From: Streptomyces zaomyceticus
Lineage (GTDB): Bacteria > Actinomycetota > Actinomycetes > Streptomycetales > Streptomycetaceae
DNA: 64,000 nt
Direction: 5' to 3'
Assembly (NCBI RefSeq): GCF_014656215.1
Contig: NZ_BNBZ01000015.1
Span: 62,001-126,000, forward strand
Both the position numbers and the translations under genes were made by a program. This document shows positions 1 to 9,157 of the stretch, piece by piece. Every line of letters begins with the position of its first letter. The stretch's first letter is position 1. The notes under the pieces were generated by a model, which was not told where the DNA came from, made no database searches, and saw nothing but the letters and a program-made list of their open reading frames with translations.

Positions 1-234
1 TTCGCGCACGGCGCGGTAGTCGGTGACGCAGAGGACGGTCAGCGGGCTCGCCTCGAGGGCGGCGCCGACCGAGGGAGCCGATCGGGCGCCCCGGGCGACC
101 AGTTCGGTGGCCCTGGAGGGCGAACGGTTCCAGACGGTGGTGGGATGTCCGGCCTTCAGGAAGGCGGTGGCGAGAGCCCGGCCCATCAGGCCGAGTCCGA
201 TGACGGTGACGGGTGCGGCGGTTCGGTTGGTCAT
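1..234 (-). CDS. NAD(P)-binding dehydrogenase, 6-phosphogluconate dehydrogenase/imine reductase family (partial, N-terminus only)
   Basis: The first 78 residues are present and the gene runs off the left edge. The protein begins MTNRTAAPVTVIGLGLMG, a beta-alpha-beta dinucleotide fold with the GLGLMG fingerprint, followed by the conserved VWNRSPSRA segment. Together these are typical of the NAD-binding 6-phosphogluconate dehydrogenase and imine reductase family. In that family this domain binds NADPH, and the missing C-terminal helices would form the dimer and active site. The gene is divergent from a MerR regulator 48 bp away, so that regulator probably controls it. Substrate cannot be told from this fragment. 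Confidence 0.8.
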   Translation of the reverse strand, partial: MTNRTAAPVTVIGLGLMGRALATAFLKAGHPTTVWNRSPSRATELVARGARSAPSVGAALEASPLTVLCVTDYRAVRE

Positions 235-250
235 GGCAGCATCGTCAACG

Positions 251-272
251 TTGATACCGGTGTGAAGGTCAA
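251..272. promoter_or_regulatory. Imperfect palindrome, candidate MerR operator
   Basis: The 22-bp sequence has outer arms TTGA and TCAA around a central ACACCGGT-like core read from the minus strand. It lies between the divergent dehydrogenase and MerR genes. Its minus-strand arm contains TTGACC, a plausible -35 element of the dehydrogenase. MerR-family activators bind such dyads inside a stretched promoter spacer. I could not identify a convincing -10. Confidence 0.4.
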
Positions 273-282
273 GCGAGGTGCG

Positions 283-693
283 ATGCGGATCGGGGAACTC
301 GGGCGTCGGACAGGTGTCCACACCCATCAGTTGCGCTACTACGAAGCCCAGGGCCTGCTGGACGCGGAACGCGGCGCGAACGGATACCGCGAGTACGACG
401 AGAGCGCCGTGCTGCGGGTGAAGCAGATCCGGCACCTGCTCGGTGCCGGTCTGTCCTCCGAGGACATCGCGTACCTGCTGCCCTGCGCGGTCGGTGAGGT
501 CCCGGAGTTGACGGGATGTCCGGAGCTGCTGGCGGCGATGCGGTCACGGATGCGGCGCATCGACGACCAGATGGAGCGGCTCGCCGAGTCCCGCGGCGCG
601 CTCGCCGTCTACATCGACGCGGCCGAGCGCTCGGGAGCCGAGACCTATCCGCCCTTCGACGAGGCGGGTCTGGACGGGCGGGTTCCGGCATAG
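283..693 (+). CDS. MerR family transcriptional regulator
   Basis: This 136-residue protein opens with MRIGELGRRTGV, the MerR winged helix. It continues with the recognition region LRYYEAQGLL and the wing GYREYDE (about residues 1-70), then a helical dimerisation segment that includes RMRRIDDQMERL. The ATG at 283 is chosen because it starts exactly at the family's conserved N-terminus; the frame stays open upstream to 145 but that part is not MerR-like. No clear C-terminal metal-binding cysteine cluster is seen, although C76 and C86 are present. It is divergent from the dehydrogenase at 1-234, the likely target. Confidence 0.85.
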   Translation: MRIGELGRRTGVHTHQLRYYEAQGLLDAERGANGYREYDESAVLRVKQIRHLLGAGLSSEDIAYLLPCAVGEVPELTGCPELLAAMRSRMRRIDDQMERLAESRGALAVYIDAAERSGAETYPPFDEAGLDGRVPA

Positions 694-720
694 CCTGAAG
701 AGGTCGAGGGAGGACGCGCC

Positions 721-1590
721 ATGAGACAGGAAGCCGACCCGGGGCTCTTCGGCCCACGTTCCGTGACCTGGCAGGTGCACAGCGACCCCGTCATGTGGAT
801 CGCCGGTGTCCGGGCGCTGTGGCTGCAGGCGCTGCATCCCGTCGCCGTGCGCGGCGTCATGATCAACAGCAGCTTCCGGGAGGACCCCTGGGGGCGGCTC
901 ATGCGGACCGCGACCTTCGTCGGGACCCTGAGCTACGGGACCACCGAGGCCGCCGAGACGGCCGGGGCCAGGGTGCGTCTGATCCATCGGCGGCTCGGCG
1001 TGGACGACCCCGAACTGCTCCTCTGGGTGCACTGCGCCGAGACCGATTCGTACCTCTCGGTCGCCCGCCGCTCGGGCATCCCGCTCTCCGGCGCCCGCGC
1101 CGACCGGTACGTCGACGAACACCGCACCTCGGCCCGGCTCGTCGGGCTCGACCCGGCGACCGTCCCCGGGTCCACCGCCGAACTCGCGGACTATTTCGAC
1201 GCCGTACGGCCCCGGCTCGCCGCCGGCCCGGACGCCCGCACCGTCGAGGAGTTCCTCCGCCGCCCACCCGTGGCACCGGCGCTCGTACCGGCGCGCGAGG
1301 TGATCTGGCGGCGCGTCGCGGCGCTCGCGTACGACACTCTGCCCCCTTACGCCCACGCGCTCTACGGCCGCCCCGCCCCGCCGGCCGAGACCGTCACCCG
1401 TCGTCTCGTCGCCACGGCCAACCTGCTCCGCTGCATCCCCTCCCGCCTGCGCTGGCGGCTGCCGCCCCAGCACATCCTCCGCGCCATGGACCGGCTCGGT
1501 CCGGAGACCCGGCCCGACCCCTTCGGGTACCCCGCCCCGTACCCACTGTCCGACCCGGCGTCCATACTGGAGAAGCCGGATAAGGCGTAG
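721..1590 (+). CDS. Oxygenase MpaB family protein (DUF2236)
   Basis: The 289-residue product has the hallmarks of the MpaB/latex-clearing-protein-like family: an early segment with MWIAGVRALWLQALHPVAVRG, then FVGTLSYGTTE, and an HRRLGV...WVHCAETDSY block, where the histidines would coordinate a heme or metal. Actinobacterial relatives are mostly uncharacterised, and family members include oxygenases such as the MpaB product from mycophenolic acid biosynthesis. The gene starts 27 bp after the MerR stop, so the two may be cotranscribed. No signal peptide or membrane segment is evident. Substrate unknown. Confidence 0.8.
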   Translation: MRQEADPGLFGPRSVTWQVHSDPVMWIAGVRALWLQALHPVAVRGVMINSSFREDPWGRLMRTATFVGTLSYGTTEAAETAGARVRLIHRRLGVDDPELLLWVHCAETDSYLSVARRSGIPLSGARADRYVDEHRTSARLVGLDPATVPGSTAELADYFDAVRPRLAAGPDARTVEEFLRRPPVAPALVPAREVIWRRVAALAYDTLPPYAHALYGRPAPPAETVTRRLVATANLLRCIPSRLRWRLPPQHILRAMDRLGPETRPDPFGYPAPYPLSDPASILEKPDKA

Positions 1591-1615
1591 AAATCGACGG
1601 GGGCGGCAGCACACG

Positions 1616-3847
1616 ATGGGGGACTCGAGACTGATCCAGGGCCGATACCGCCTGCACGAGGTCATCGGTCGCGGGGGTATGGGCGAGGTGTGGCGCGCCA
1701 CCGACGAGGCGCTCGGCCGCGGTGTCGCCGTGAAGTGCCTCAAGCCGCTCGGACCGCAGCAGGACCCCCAGGTCCTCACCGTGGTCCGCGAGCGGTTCCG
1801 GCGCGAGGCCCGGGTGGCCGCCGCGCTCCAGCACCGGGGCATCACCGTCGTGCACGACTTCGGCGAGTACGACGGGGTGCTCTTCCTCGTCATGGAGCTC
1901 CTCGAAGGGCGCAACCTCAGCCAGCTCCTCGCCGCCAACGCACAGCACCCGCTGCCCGTCCAGGACGTCGTCGAGATCGCCGACCAGGTCGCCGACGCCC
2001 TCGCGTACACCCACGGGCACGGGATCGTGCACCGCGACCTGAAGCCCGCGAACATCATGCGGCTGCGGGACGGGACGGTGAAGATCTGCGACTTCGGAAT
2101 AGCGCGCCTCGGCGCGGACGTGGGCTTCACGTCCAAGCTCACCGGAACCGGCATCGCCATGGGCACGCCCCACTACATGTCCCCCGAGCAGATCGGCGGA
2201 GGCGAGGTCGACCACCGCAGCGATCTCTACTCGCTGGGATGCGTGCTGTACGAGCTCGCCACCGGCGCCCCGCCGTTCGACCTGGGCGACTCCTGGGCGA
2301 TCCTCATCGGGCACCGCGACACGGTGCCGAGTCCGCCGCGCGCGCACCGCGCCGAACTCCCGGACTACTTCGACCGGCTCGTCGTCGACCTGCTCGCCAA
2401 GGTGCCGGAGGAGCGGCCGGCCGACGCGGGCGACCTGCGCCGCCGGATCGTCTCCGGCCGGGTCTCGCCGCCCCTTCCGGCCGGTCCGCCCTTCCCCGGG
2501 GCCACGGTCGTGCCCGGCCCGGGCCCCGGCTTCGGTCCCGGCGCGCCCGCGCCCGTGCCCGCCTGGGTCCGGGCGATCACCGGCGGGCACCGGCCCGCCG
2601 GCGGCAGCACCCCGCGTCCCGTGGCCCACGACCCCGCCGCGGCCGTGCTCACCACCGAGTGGACCACCACCTCCGGCGGGCCCGCACCCGACGCGCGTCC
2701 GGCGGAGCGGGTCGTCCCGTCCGCCGAGCTGATCGCGGTGCTCGCCGGCCGATACCGGGCGGGCATGGGCCTCGGGCGTCTCGGCCGCTGGGGCGAGGCC
2801 GAGTCCGTGCACCGGTCCGTCGCCGAGCACCGGGCCGTGGCCCTCGGCGAGGACCACCCCGACACCCTGGCGAGCCACTACGAGGTCGGCTTCGCCCTCG
2901 CCCGGCTCGACCGCCCCGCCGAGGCCCTGGCCGTCTTCGACCGGGTCGCCGCGACCCGGTCCCGTGTCCTCGGCGAGGACCACCCCGACACTCTGGCGGC
3001 CCGGCAGGAGCGGGCCTACGCGCTCGGTCGCCTGGGACGGCACTCCGAGGCGTACGAGGTGTACGTCTCCGTGCTCGCCGCCCGTGAGCGCACGGTGGGC
3101 CCCGACCACCCCGACACCCTGCGCTGCCGGCACAACCTGGCCTTCACTCTCGGCCGCCTCGGCCGCGTCGAGGAGTCGTACCGCACGGCGCACGAGGTCG
3201 CGGAGGCACGGGCCCGGCTCCTCGGCGAGGACCATCCGGACACCCTTCTCACCCGGCAGGAAGTGGCGTACACCCTGGGCCGGCTGGGGCGGGGCGAGGA
3301 GGCGCTCGCCCAGTACCGCGCGGTCGCCGACGCGCGCGCCGCGGCCCTCGGCCCCGACCACCCGGACACCCTCGCCGCCCGGTACGAGACCGGAGTCTGC
3401 CTCGGCCGGCTCGGCCAGGCCGCGGACGCGCTCGACGTCTGTCTCGACCTCGTCGCCGCCCGCACCCGCGCGCAGGGCGCCGACGGCCCCGAGACCCTGC
3501 GCGCCCGGCACGCCCTCGCCGTCAACCTCGGCCGGCTCGGCCGCTGGTCGGAGGCGCTGACCGAGTCCGAGAGCGTCCACGCCGACCGCCTGCGGGTCCT
3601 CGGGCCCGACCACCCGGAAACACTCCTGAGCCGCCGCGAGACCGCCGTCGCCCTCGGCCGGCTCGGCCGCCGGGAGGAGGCACTCGAGTCCCACCGCGCC
3701 GTCGCCGCGGCCCGCACCCGGCTCCTCGGCCCCGCCCACCCCGACACCCTCGCGGCCCTCGACGACGAGGCCCACTGCCTGGAGCGCCTGGGGCGACACG
3801 CCGAGGCGGCCGCCCTCCACCTGAGAGCCGCGGGCCCACCGTCCTGA
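1616..3847 (+). CDS. Serine/threonine protein kinase with C-terminal TPR repeats
   Basis: The 743-residue protein has a Hanks-type kinase domain at about residues 8-275: glycine loop IGRGGMGEV, VAVK lysine, catalytic loop HRDLKPAN near residue 139, DFG, and the activation segment ending MSPEQ. A Pro/Gly linker follows (about 285-370). The last 370 residues are nine roughly 42-residue TPR-like units, eight of them carrying a G-x-D-H-P-D-T-L signature. No transmembrane helix is present, unlike most actinobacterial kinases, so it is probably cytosolic and uses the repeats to dock partners. It sits 25 bp downstream of the MpaB gene. Target unknown. Confidence 0.93.
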   Translation: MGDSRLIQGRYRLHEVIGRGGMGEVWRATDEALGRGVAVKCLKPLGPQQDPQVLTVVRERFRREARVAAALQHRGITVVHDFGEYDGVLFLVMELLEGRNLSQLLAANAQHPLPVQDVVEIADQVADALAYTHGHGIVHRDLKPANIMRLRDGTVKICDFGIARLGADVGFTSKLTGTGIAMGTPHYMSPEQIGGGEVDHRSDLYSLGCVLYELATGAPPFDLGDSWAILIGHRDTVPSPPRAHRAELPDYFDRLVVDLLAKVPEERPADAGDLRRRIVSGRVSPPLPAGPPFPGATVVPGPGPGFGPGAPAPVPAWVRAITGGHRPAGGSTPRPVAHDPAAAVLTTEWTTTSGGPAPDARPAERVVPSAELIAVLAGRYRAGMGLGRLGRWGEAESVHRSVAEHRAVALGEDHPDTLASHYEVGFALARLDRPAEALAVFDRVAATRSRVLGEDHPDTLAARQERAYALGRLGRHSEAYEVYVSVLAARERTVGPDHPDTLRCRHNLAFTLGRLGRVEESYRTAHEVAEARARLLGEDHPDTLLTRQEVAYTLGRLGRGEEALAQYRAVADARAAALGPDHPDTLAARYETGVCLGRLGQAADALDVCLDLVAARTRAQGADGPETLRARHALAVNLGRLGRWSEALTESESVHADRLRVLGPDHPETLLSRRETAVALGRLGRREEALESHRAVAAARTRLLGPAHPDTLAALDDEAHCLERLGRHAEAAALHLRAAGPPS

Positions 3848-4009
3848 GCCCCTCCGGGCCCGCCGGGCCGATCCCCCGCGGGTCCGGCGGCGCGATCCCC
3901 GTCCTCCGAGTGCCTGACCGGCAGGATCCGAAGGAGACGACTTCGGCCATGTCCGGCGACCTCGCGCGGTCGGTCTTCCCCGGCCGTCGCCGGCGTGTGA
4001 GCATGAGCC

Positions 4010-5578
4010 ATGACCGCCCCCGACACGCTCCCCGATGCCCGGACCGCCTCCCGCTCGTACGACGCCGTCGTCGTCGGAGGCGGCCACAACGGCCTGGTCG
4101 CCGCCGCCTATCTGGCCCGCGCCGGGCGTTCCGTCCTCGTCCTCGAGCGGCTCGGCACCACCGGTGGGGCGGCCGTCTCCACCCGGCCCTTCGCCGGGGT
4201 CGACGCACGGCTCTCCCGCTACTCGTACCTCGTCTCGCTCCTCCCGGAGAAGATCGTGCGCGAGCTCGGACTGCGGTTCGCCGTGCGGAAACGGTCCATC
4301 TCCTCGTACACCCCCAAGGGAGACGGGGGCCTGCTCGTCGGCGGTGGACCCGAGCGCACCCGTGCCTCCTTCGCCGCGCTCACCGGCTCCGACCGCGAGT
4401 ACGAGGCCTGGCAGGCCTTCTACGACCGCACCGCCCGCGCCGCCCGCCGCATCTTCCCCACCCTCACCGAGCCCCTCCCCACCCGCGCCGAGCTCCACGC
4501 CCGCGTGGACGACGCCGACACCTGGCGGATCCTCTTCGAGGACCCCCTCGGGGTCACCGTCGAGCGGGAGTTCGCCGACGACCTCGTCCGTGGCGTGGTC
4601 CTCACCGACGCCCTCATCGGAACCTTCGCCGACGCCCACGACCCGGCGCTCCTCCAGAACCGCTGCTTCCTCTACCACGTCATCGGCGGAGGCACCGGCG
4701 ACTGGGACGTGCCCATCGGCGGCATGGGCGCCCTCACCGACGCCCTCGCCGACGCGGCCCGCTCCGCCGGGGCCCACCTCCGCACCGGCCACGAGGCCAC
4801 CCGGATCGAGACCGACGGGCAGCGCGCCACGGTCACCTACCGCACCGCCGACGGCGAGGGCACCGTCGACGCAGGCCAGGTCCTCGTCAACGCCTCCCCC
4901 CGCGACCTGGCCGTCCTCCTCGGCGAGGCGCCCCCGCCCGCCCCGGAAGGCGCCCAGCTCAAGGTCAACATGCTGCTCACCCGGCTGCCGAAGCTCCGCG
5001 ACCGCTCCGTCGACCCGCACGAGGCCTTCGCCGGCACCTTCCACATCGCCGAGGGGTACGAGCAGCTCGCCACCGCCCATGCCGAGGCCGCCGCCGGCCG
5101 GCTGCCCTCCGCCCCGCCCTCCGAGATCTACTGCCACTCCCTGACCGACCCCACGATCCTCGGCCCCGGACTGGCCGCCACGGGTCACCACACCCTCACC
5201 CTGTTCGGGCTGCACACCCCCGCCCGGCTGTTCACCGCCGACAACGACAGCACCCGGACCGCGCTCCTCGCGGCGACCCTCGACCAGCTCGACGCCCATC
5301 TGGACGAGCCGATCGCCGACTGCCTCGCCGTCGACACCGACGGCCGCCCCTGCATCGAGGCGAAAACCCCGCTCGACCTCGAAAGGGAACTGCGGCTGCC
5401 CGGCGGCCACATCTTCCACCGGGACCTCTCCTTCCCGTACGCGGAGGAGGGCACGGGCCGCTGGGGCGTCGAGACACGCCACGCCAATGTGCTCCTGTGC
5501 GGAGCGGGCGCGATCCGGGGCGGCGGAGTGAGCGGCATCCCGGGGCACAACGCCGCGATGGCGGCACTGGGCCGCTGA
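4010..5578 (+). CDS. Phytoene desaturase-like FAD-dependent oxidoreductase
   Basis: The 522-residue protein has an N-terminal FAD-binding motif (VVVGGGHNGLVAAAYLARAG, about residues 20-39) and the ERLGTTGGAA segment that follows it in carotenoid desaturases and PYROXD2-like proteins. The C-terminal FAD motif is the GAGAIRGGGVSGIPGHNAA segment near the end. Length fits the amine-oxidase/CrtI superfamily. There are no neighbouring carotenoid genes (no crtE, crtB or crtY), so carotenoid synthesis is not implied. It more likely oxidises some other hydrophobic substrate. The 162-bp gap upstream suggests its own promoter. Confidence 0.88.
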   Translation: MTAPDTLPDARTASRSYDAVVVGGGHNGLVAAAYLARAGRSVLVLERLGTTGGAAVSTRPFAGVDARLSRYSYLVSLLPEKIVRELGLRFAVRKRSISSYTPKGDGGLLVGGGPERTRASFAALTGSDREYEAWQAFYDRTARAARRIFPTLTEPLPTRAELHARVDDADTWRILFEDPLGVTVEREFADDLVRGVVLTDALIGTFADAHDPALLQNRCFLYHVIGGGTGDWDVPIGGMGALTDALADAARSAGAHLRTGHEATRIETDGQRATVTYRTADGEGTVDAGQVLVNASPRDLAVLLGEAPPPAPEGAQLKVNMLLTRLPKLRDRSVDPHEAFAGTFHIAEGYEQLATAHAEAAAGRLPSAPPSEIYCHSLTDPTILGPGLAATGHHTLTLFGLHTPARLFTADNDSTRTALLAATLDQLDAHLDEPIADCLAVDTDGRPCIEAKTPLDLERELRLPGGHIFHRDLSFPYAEEGTGRWGVETRHANVLLCGAGAIRGGGVSGIPGHNAAMAALGR

Positions 5579-5808
5579 CGAGGGCGTCCGCCGCGGGGGC
5601 GCCACGGGCGCGCCCCCGGCGGGGGCTCTCCGTTCGGCCCCGTTGACGTCGCCCCGTCCCCGCCTGTGGTGTGAAGCTGATCTGCGAGCGCGCTTAAGAA
5701 ATCCTCGATGGACCGCGAGCGCTCCGTACGGAAGATTCTCTTCCAGGGATCTTGGGCGCGCAGTCGCGCCCGTACCCCGCACATCACAGGACACGCACGT
5801 CGGGAGCC

Positions 5809-6849
5809 GTGGCATTGAAGGCATTGGTCAAGCTGAAGGCGGAGCCGGGACTCTGGCTCACGGACGTGCCCGAGCCGGAGACCGGCCCCGGAGACGTACT
5901 GATCAAGGTCAAGCGGACCGGCATCTGCGGGACCGACCTGCACATCCGCTCCTGGGACGGCTGGGCGCAGAAGTCGATCGCCACGCCGCTGACCGTCGGC
6001 CACGAGTTCGTCGGCGAGGTCGTCTCCGTCGGCCGTGACGTCGCCGACATCAACGTCGGCGACCTGGTCAGCGGCGAGGGCCACCTCGTCTGCGGCAAGT
6101 GCCGCAACTGTCTGGCCGGCCGCCGCCATCTCTGCCGCGCCACCATCGGTCTCGGCGTCGGCCGGGACGGTGCCTTCGCCGAGTACGTGGCGCTGCCCGC
6201 GTCCAACGTGTGGGTGCACCGCGTCCCCGTCGACCTCGACATCGCGGCGATCTTCGACCCCTTCGGCAACGCCGTCCACACGGCGCTCTCCTTCCCGCTC
6301 GTCGGCGAGGACGTCCTGGTCACCGGCGCCGGCCCGATCGGCATCATGGCCGCCGCCGTCGCCAAGCACGCCGGCGCCCGCAGCGTCATGATCACCGACG
6401 TCAGCGAGGAGCGCCTCGCCCTGGCGCGCAAGACGGGCGTCACCCTCGCCCTCAACGTCGCCGAGCACACCATCGCCGACGGCCAGCGCACCCTCGGGCT
6501 CAAGGAGGGCTTCGACGTCGGCCTGGAGATGTCCGGCAACCCCCGCGCGATGCGCGACATGGTCGCCAACATGACCAACGGCGGCAAGATCGCCATGCTG
6601 GGCCTGCCCAGCGAGGACTTCGCCGTCGACTGGGCGAAGATCGTCACCTCCATGATCACGGTCAAGGGCATCTACGGCCGCGAGATGTTCGAGACCTGGT
6701 ACGCGATGTCGGTGCTCCTGGAGGGCGGTCTCGACCTCGCCCCCGTCGTCACCGGGCGCTACGCGTACACCGACTTCGAGGCCGCCTTCGACGACGCGGC
6801 CTCCGGCAAGAGCGGCAAGATCATCCTCGACTGGACTGCGGGAGCCTGA
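5809..6849 (+). CDS. tdh: L-threonine 3-dehydrogenase
   Basis: The 346-residue zinc-dependent medium-chain dehydrogenase oxidises L-threonine to 2-amino-3-ketobutyrate with NAD+. Visible features are the catalytic-zinc site ([10 protein letters not shown] and GHEFVGEV), the structural-zinc cysteines in [15 protein letters not shown], and the nucleotide fold [14 protein letters not shown]. The GTG at 5809 is preferred, with a CGGGAG ribosome site 8 bp ahead; the open frame reaches 5752 but the extra residues are not family-like. It is followed after 3 bp by kbl, and together they convert threonine to glycine and acetyl-CoA. A 230-bp leader with no gene precedes it. Confidence 0.95.
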   Translation: MALKALVKLKAEPGLWLTDVPEPETGPGDVLIKVKRTGICGTDLHIRSWDGWAQKSIATPLTVGHEFVGEVVSVGRDVADINVGDLVSGEGHLVCGKCRNCLAGRRHLCRATIGLGVGRDGAFAEYVALPASNVWVHRVPVDLDIAAIFDPFGNAVHTALSFPLVGEDVLVTGAGPIGIMAAAVAKHAGARSVMITDVSEERLALARKTGVTLALNVAEHTIADGQRTLGLKEGFDVGLEMSGNPRAMRDMVANMTNGGKIAMLGLPSEDFAVDWAKIVTSMITVKGIYGREMFETWYAMSVLLEGGLDLAPVVTGRYAYTDFEAAFDDAASGKSGKIILDWTAGA

Positions 6850-6852
6850 CCC

Positions 6853-8052
<1,200 letters not shown>

Positions 8053-8155
8053 CGGCTCCACGGCGGGGCCGGTGCCGCCGCGGTGAGCGGCGGGGGTCTC
8101 GCGGGCCGGTTCCACCGCGGTGAGCAGGGGGCTCGTGGCCTGCGAGACTAGGGGC

Positions 8156-9064
8156 ATGATCGAAGCACGGCGGTTGCACATCCTCCGTGCGGTGGCCGAC
8201 CACCGCACGGTGACCGCGGCGGCCGCCGCGCTCTATCTCACCCCCTCGGCGGTCTCCCAGCAGCTCGCCGCCCTGGAGCAGGAGACCGGCCACCGCCTGG
8301 TCGACCGCAGCGCCCGGGGCGCCCGCCTCACCCCGGCCGGCGAGATCCTGCTCAGCCACGCCAACGCGGTCCTGGCCCAGTTGGAGCGCGCCGAGTCCGA
8401 ACTCGCCGCCTACAGCTCCGGCGAGGCCGGTACGGTCACGGTCGCCGCCTTCGCCACCGGCATCGGGCTGGTGGTGGCCCCCGCCCTCAGGGCCCTGGCC
8501 GGCACCGCGCCGGGCATCCGGGTCCTGGTCCGGGACGCCGAGGGCGACGAGAGCCTGCTCATGGTCCTCGACCGGCAGGTGGACGTGGCCGTCGCGGTCG
8601 AGTACCGGGGCGCTCCGGGCGAGGACGACGCCCGGCTCACCCGGGTCCCCCTCTACGCCGAGCCCTTCGACGCGGTCCTGCCGACCGGCCACCCGCTCGC
8701 GCCCGGCGAGAAGGTCGCGCTCGCCGACCTGGCCAAGGACACCTGGATCGGGCAGTCCACCGGCAACCCCTGCCATGACGTGACCGTTCTGGCCTGCGAG
8801 TACGCCGGGTTCGCGCTGCGCCTCGATCACTCGTCGGACGACTTCCGCGCGGTCGTCGCCCTCGCGGCGGCGGGCGCGGGTGTGGCGCTCGTGCCGCGTT
8901 CGGCACTGCGCGGCATGGAGCTGACCGGTGTGGAGGTGCGGCCGATCGACGGCGTCGCCCCCACCCGCAGGGTCTTCGCCGCCGTCCGGCGGGGCGCGGA
9001 GGAGCACCCGCTGATCAGTCCCGTACTGAGCGCCCTGCGCGAGGCCTCGGCACCGGGCGCCTGA
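8156..9064 (+). CDS. LysR family transcriptional regulator
   Basis: The 302-residue protein starts MIEARRLHILRAVADHRTVTAAA, a LysR helix-turn-helix, with the recognition element LTPSAVSQQLAALEQETG at about residues 28-45. A periplasmic-binding-protein-like effector domain occupies about 90-290. The ATG at 8156 matches the family N-terminus. It lies 103 bp after kbl in the same direction and convergent with the sialidase. LysR proteins often regulate neighbours, so control of tdh-kbl or self-regulation is plausible, but no divergent target is present to support it. Confidence 0.88.
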   Translation: MIEARRLHILRAVADHRTVTAAAAALYLTPSAVSQQLAALEQETGHRLVDRSARGARLTPAGEILLSHANAVLAQLERAESELAAYSSGEAGTVTVAAFATGIGLVVAPALRALAGTAPGIRVLVRDAEGDESLLMVLDRQVDVAVAVEYRGAPGEDDARLTRVPLYAEPFDAVLPTGHPLAPGEKVALADLAKDTWIGQSTGNPCHDVTVLACEYAGFALRLDHSSDDFRAVVALAAAGAGVALVPRSALRGMELTGVEVRPIDGVAPTRRVFAAVRRGAEEHPLISPVLSALREASAPGA

Positions 9065-9157
9065 GACGCCCGGGAGGGTCGGCCGGTGGGATCGGCCGCC
9101 GGGTGCCCACACCCACGGCCGACGGGGGTGAATCCCGACGACCGTGGGCCGCCCCGG

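Noticed and set aside
4010-5578. Carotenoid biosynthesis cluster
   Set aside because: Only one desaturase-like gene is present, with no crtE, crtB, crtY or crtU neighbours.
5643-5672. tdh promoter TTGACG with a -10 at 17-18 bp
   Set aside because: The spaced hexamers (GTGGTG/TGGTGT) do not fit a -10 consensus well enough to annotate.
1394-5824. A 1476-codon open frame on the minus strand
   Set aside because: It runs antisense to the MpaB, kinase and flavoenzyme genes, is rich in Gly/Arg/Glu low-complexity text and has no domain. Such shadows are typical of high-GC DNA.
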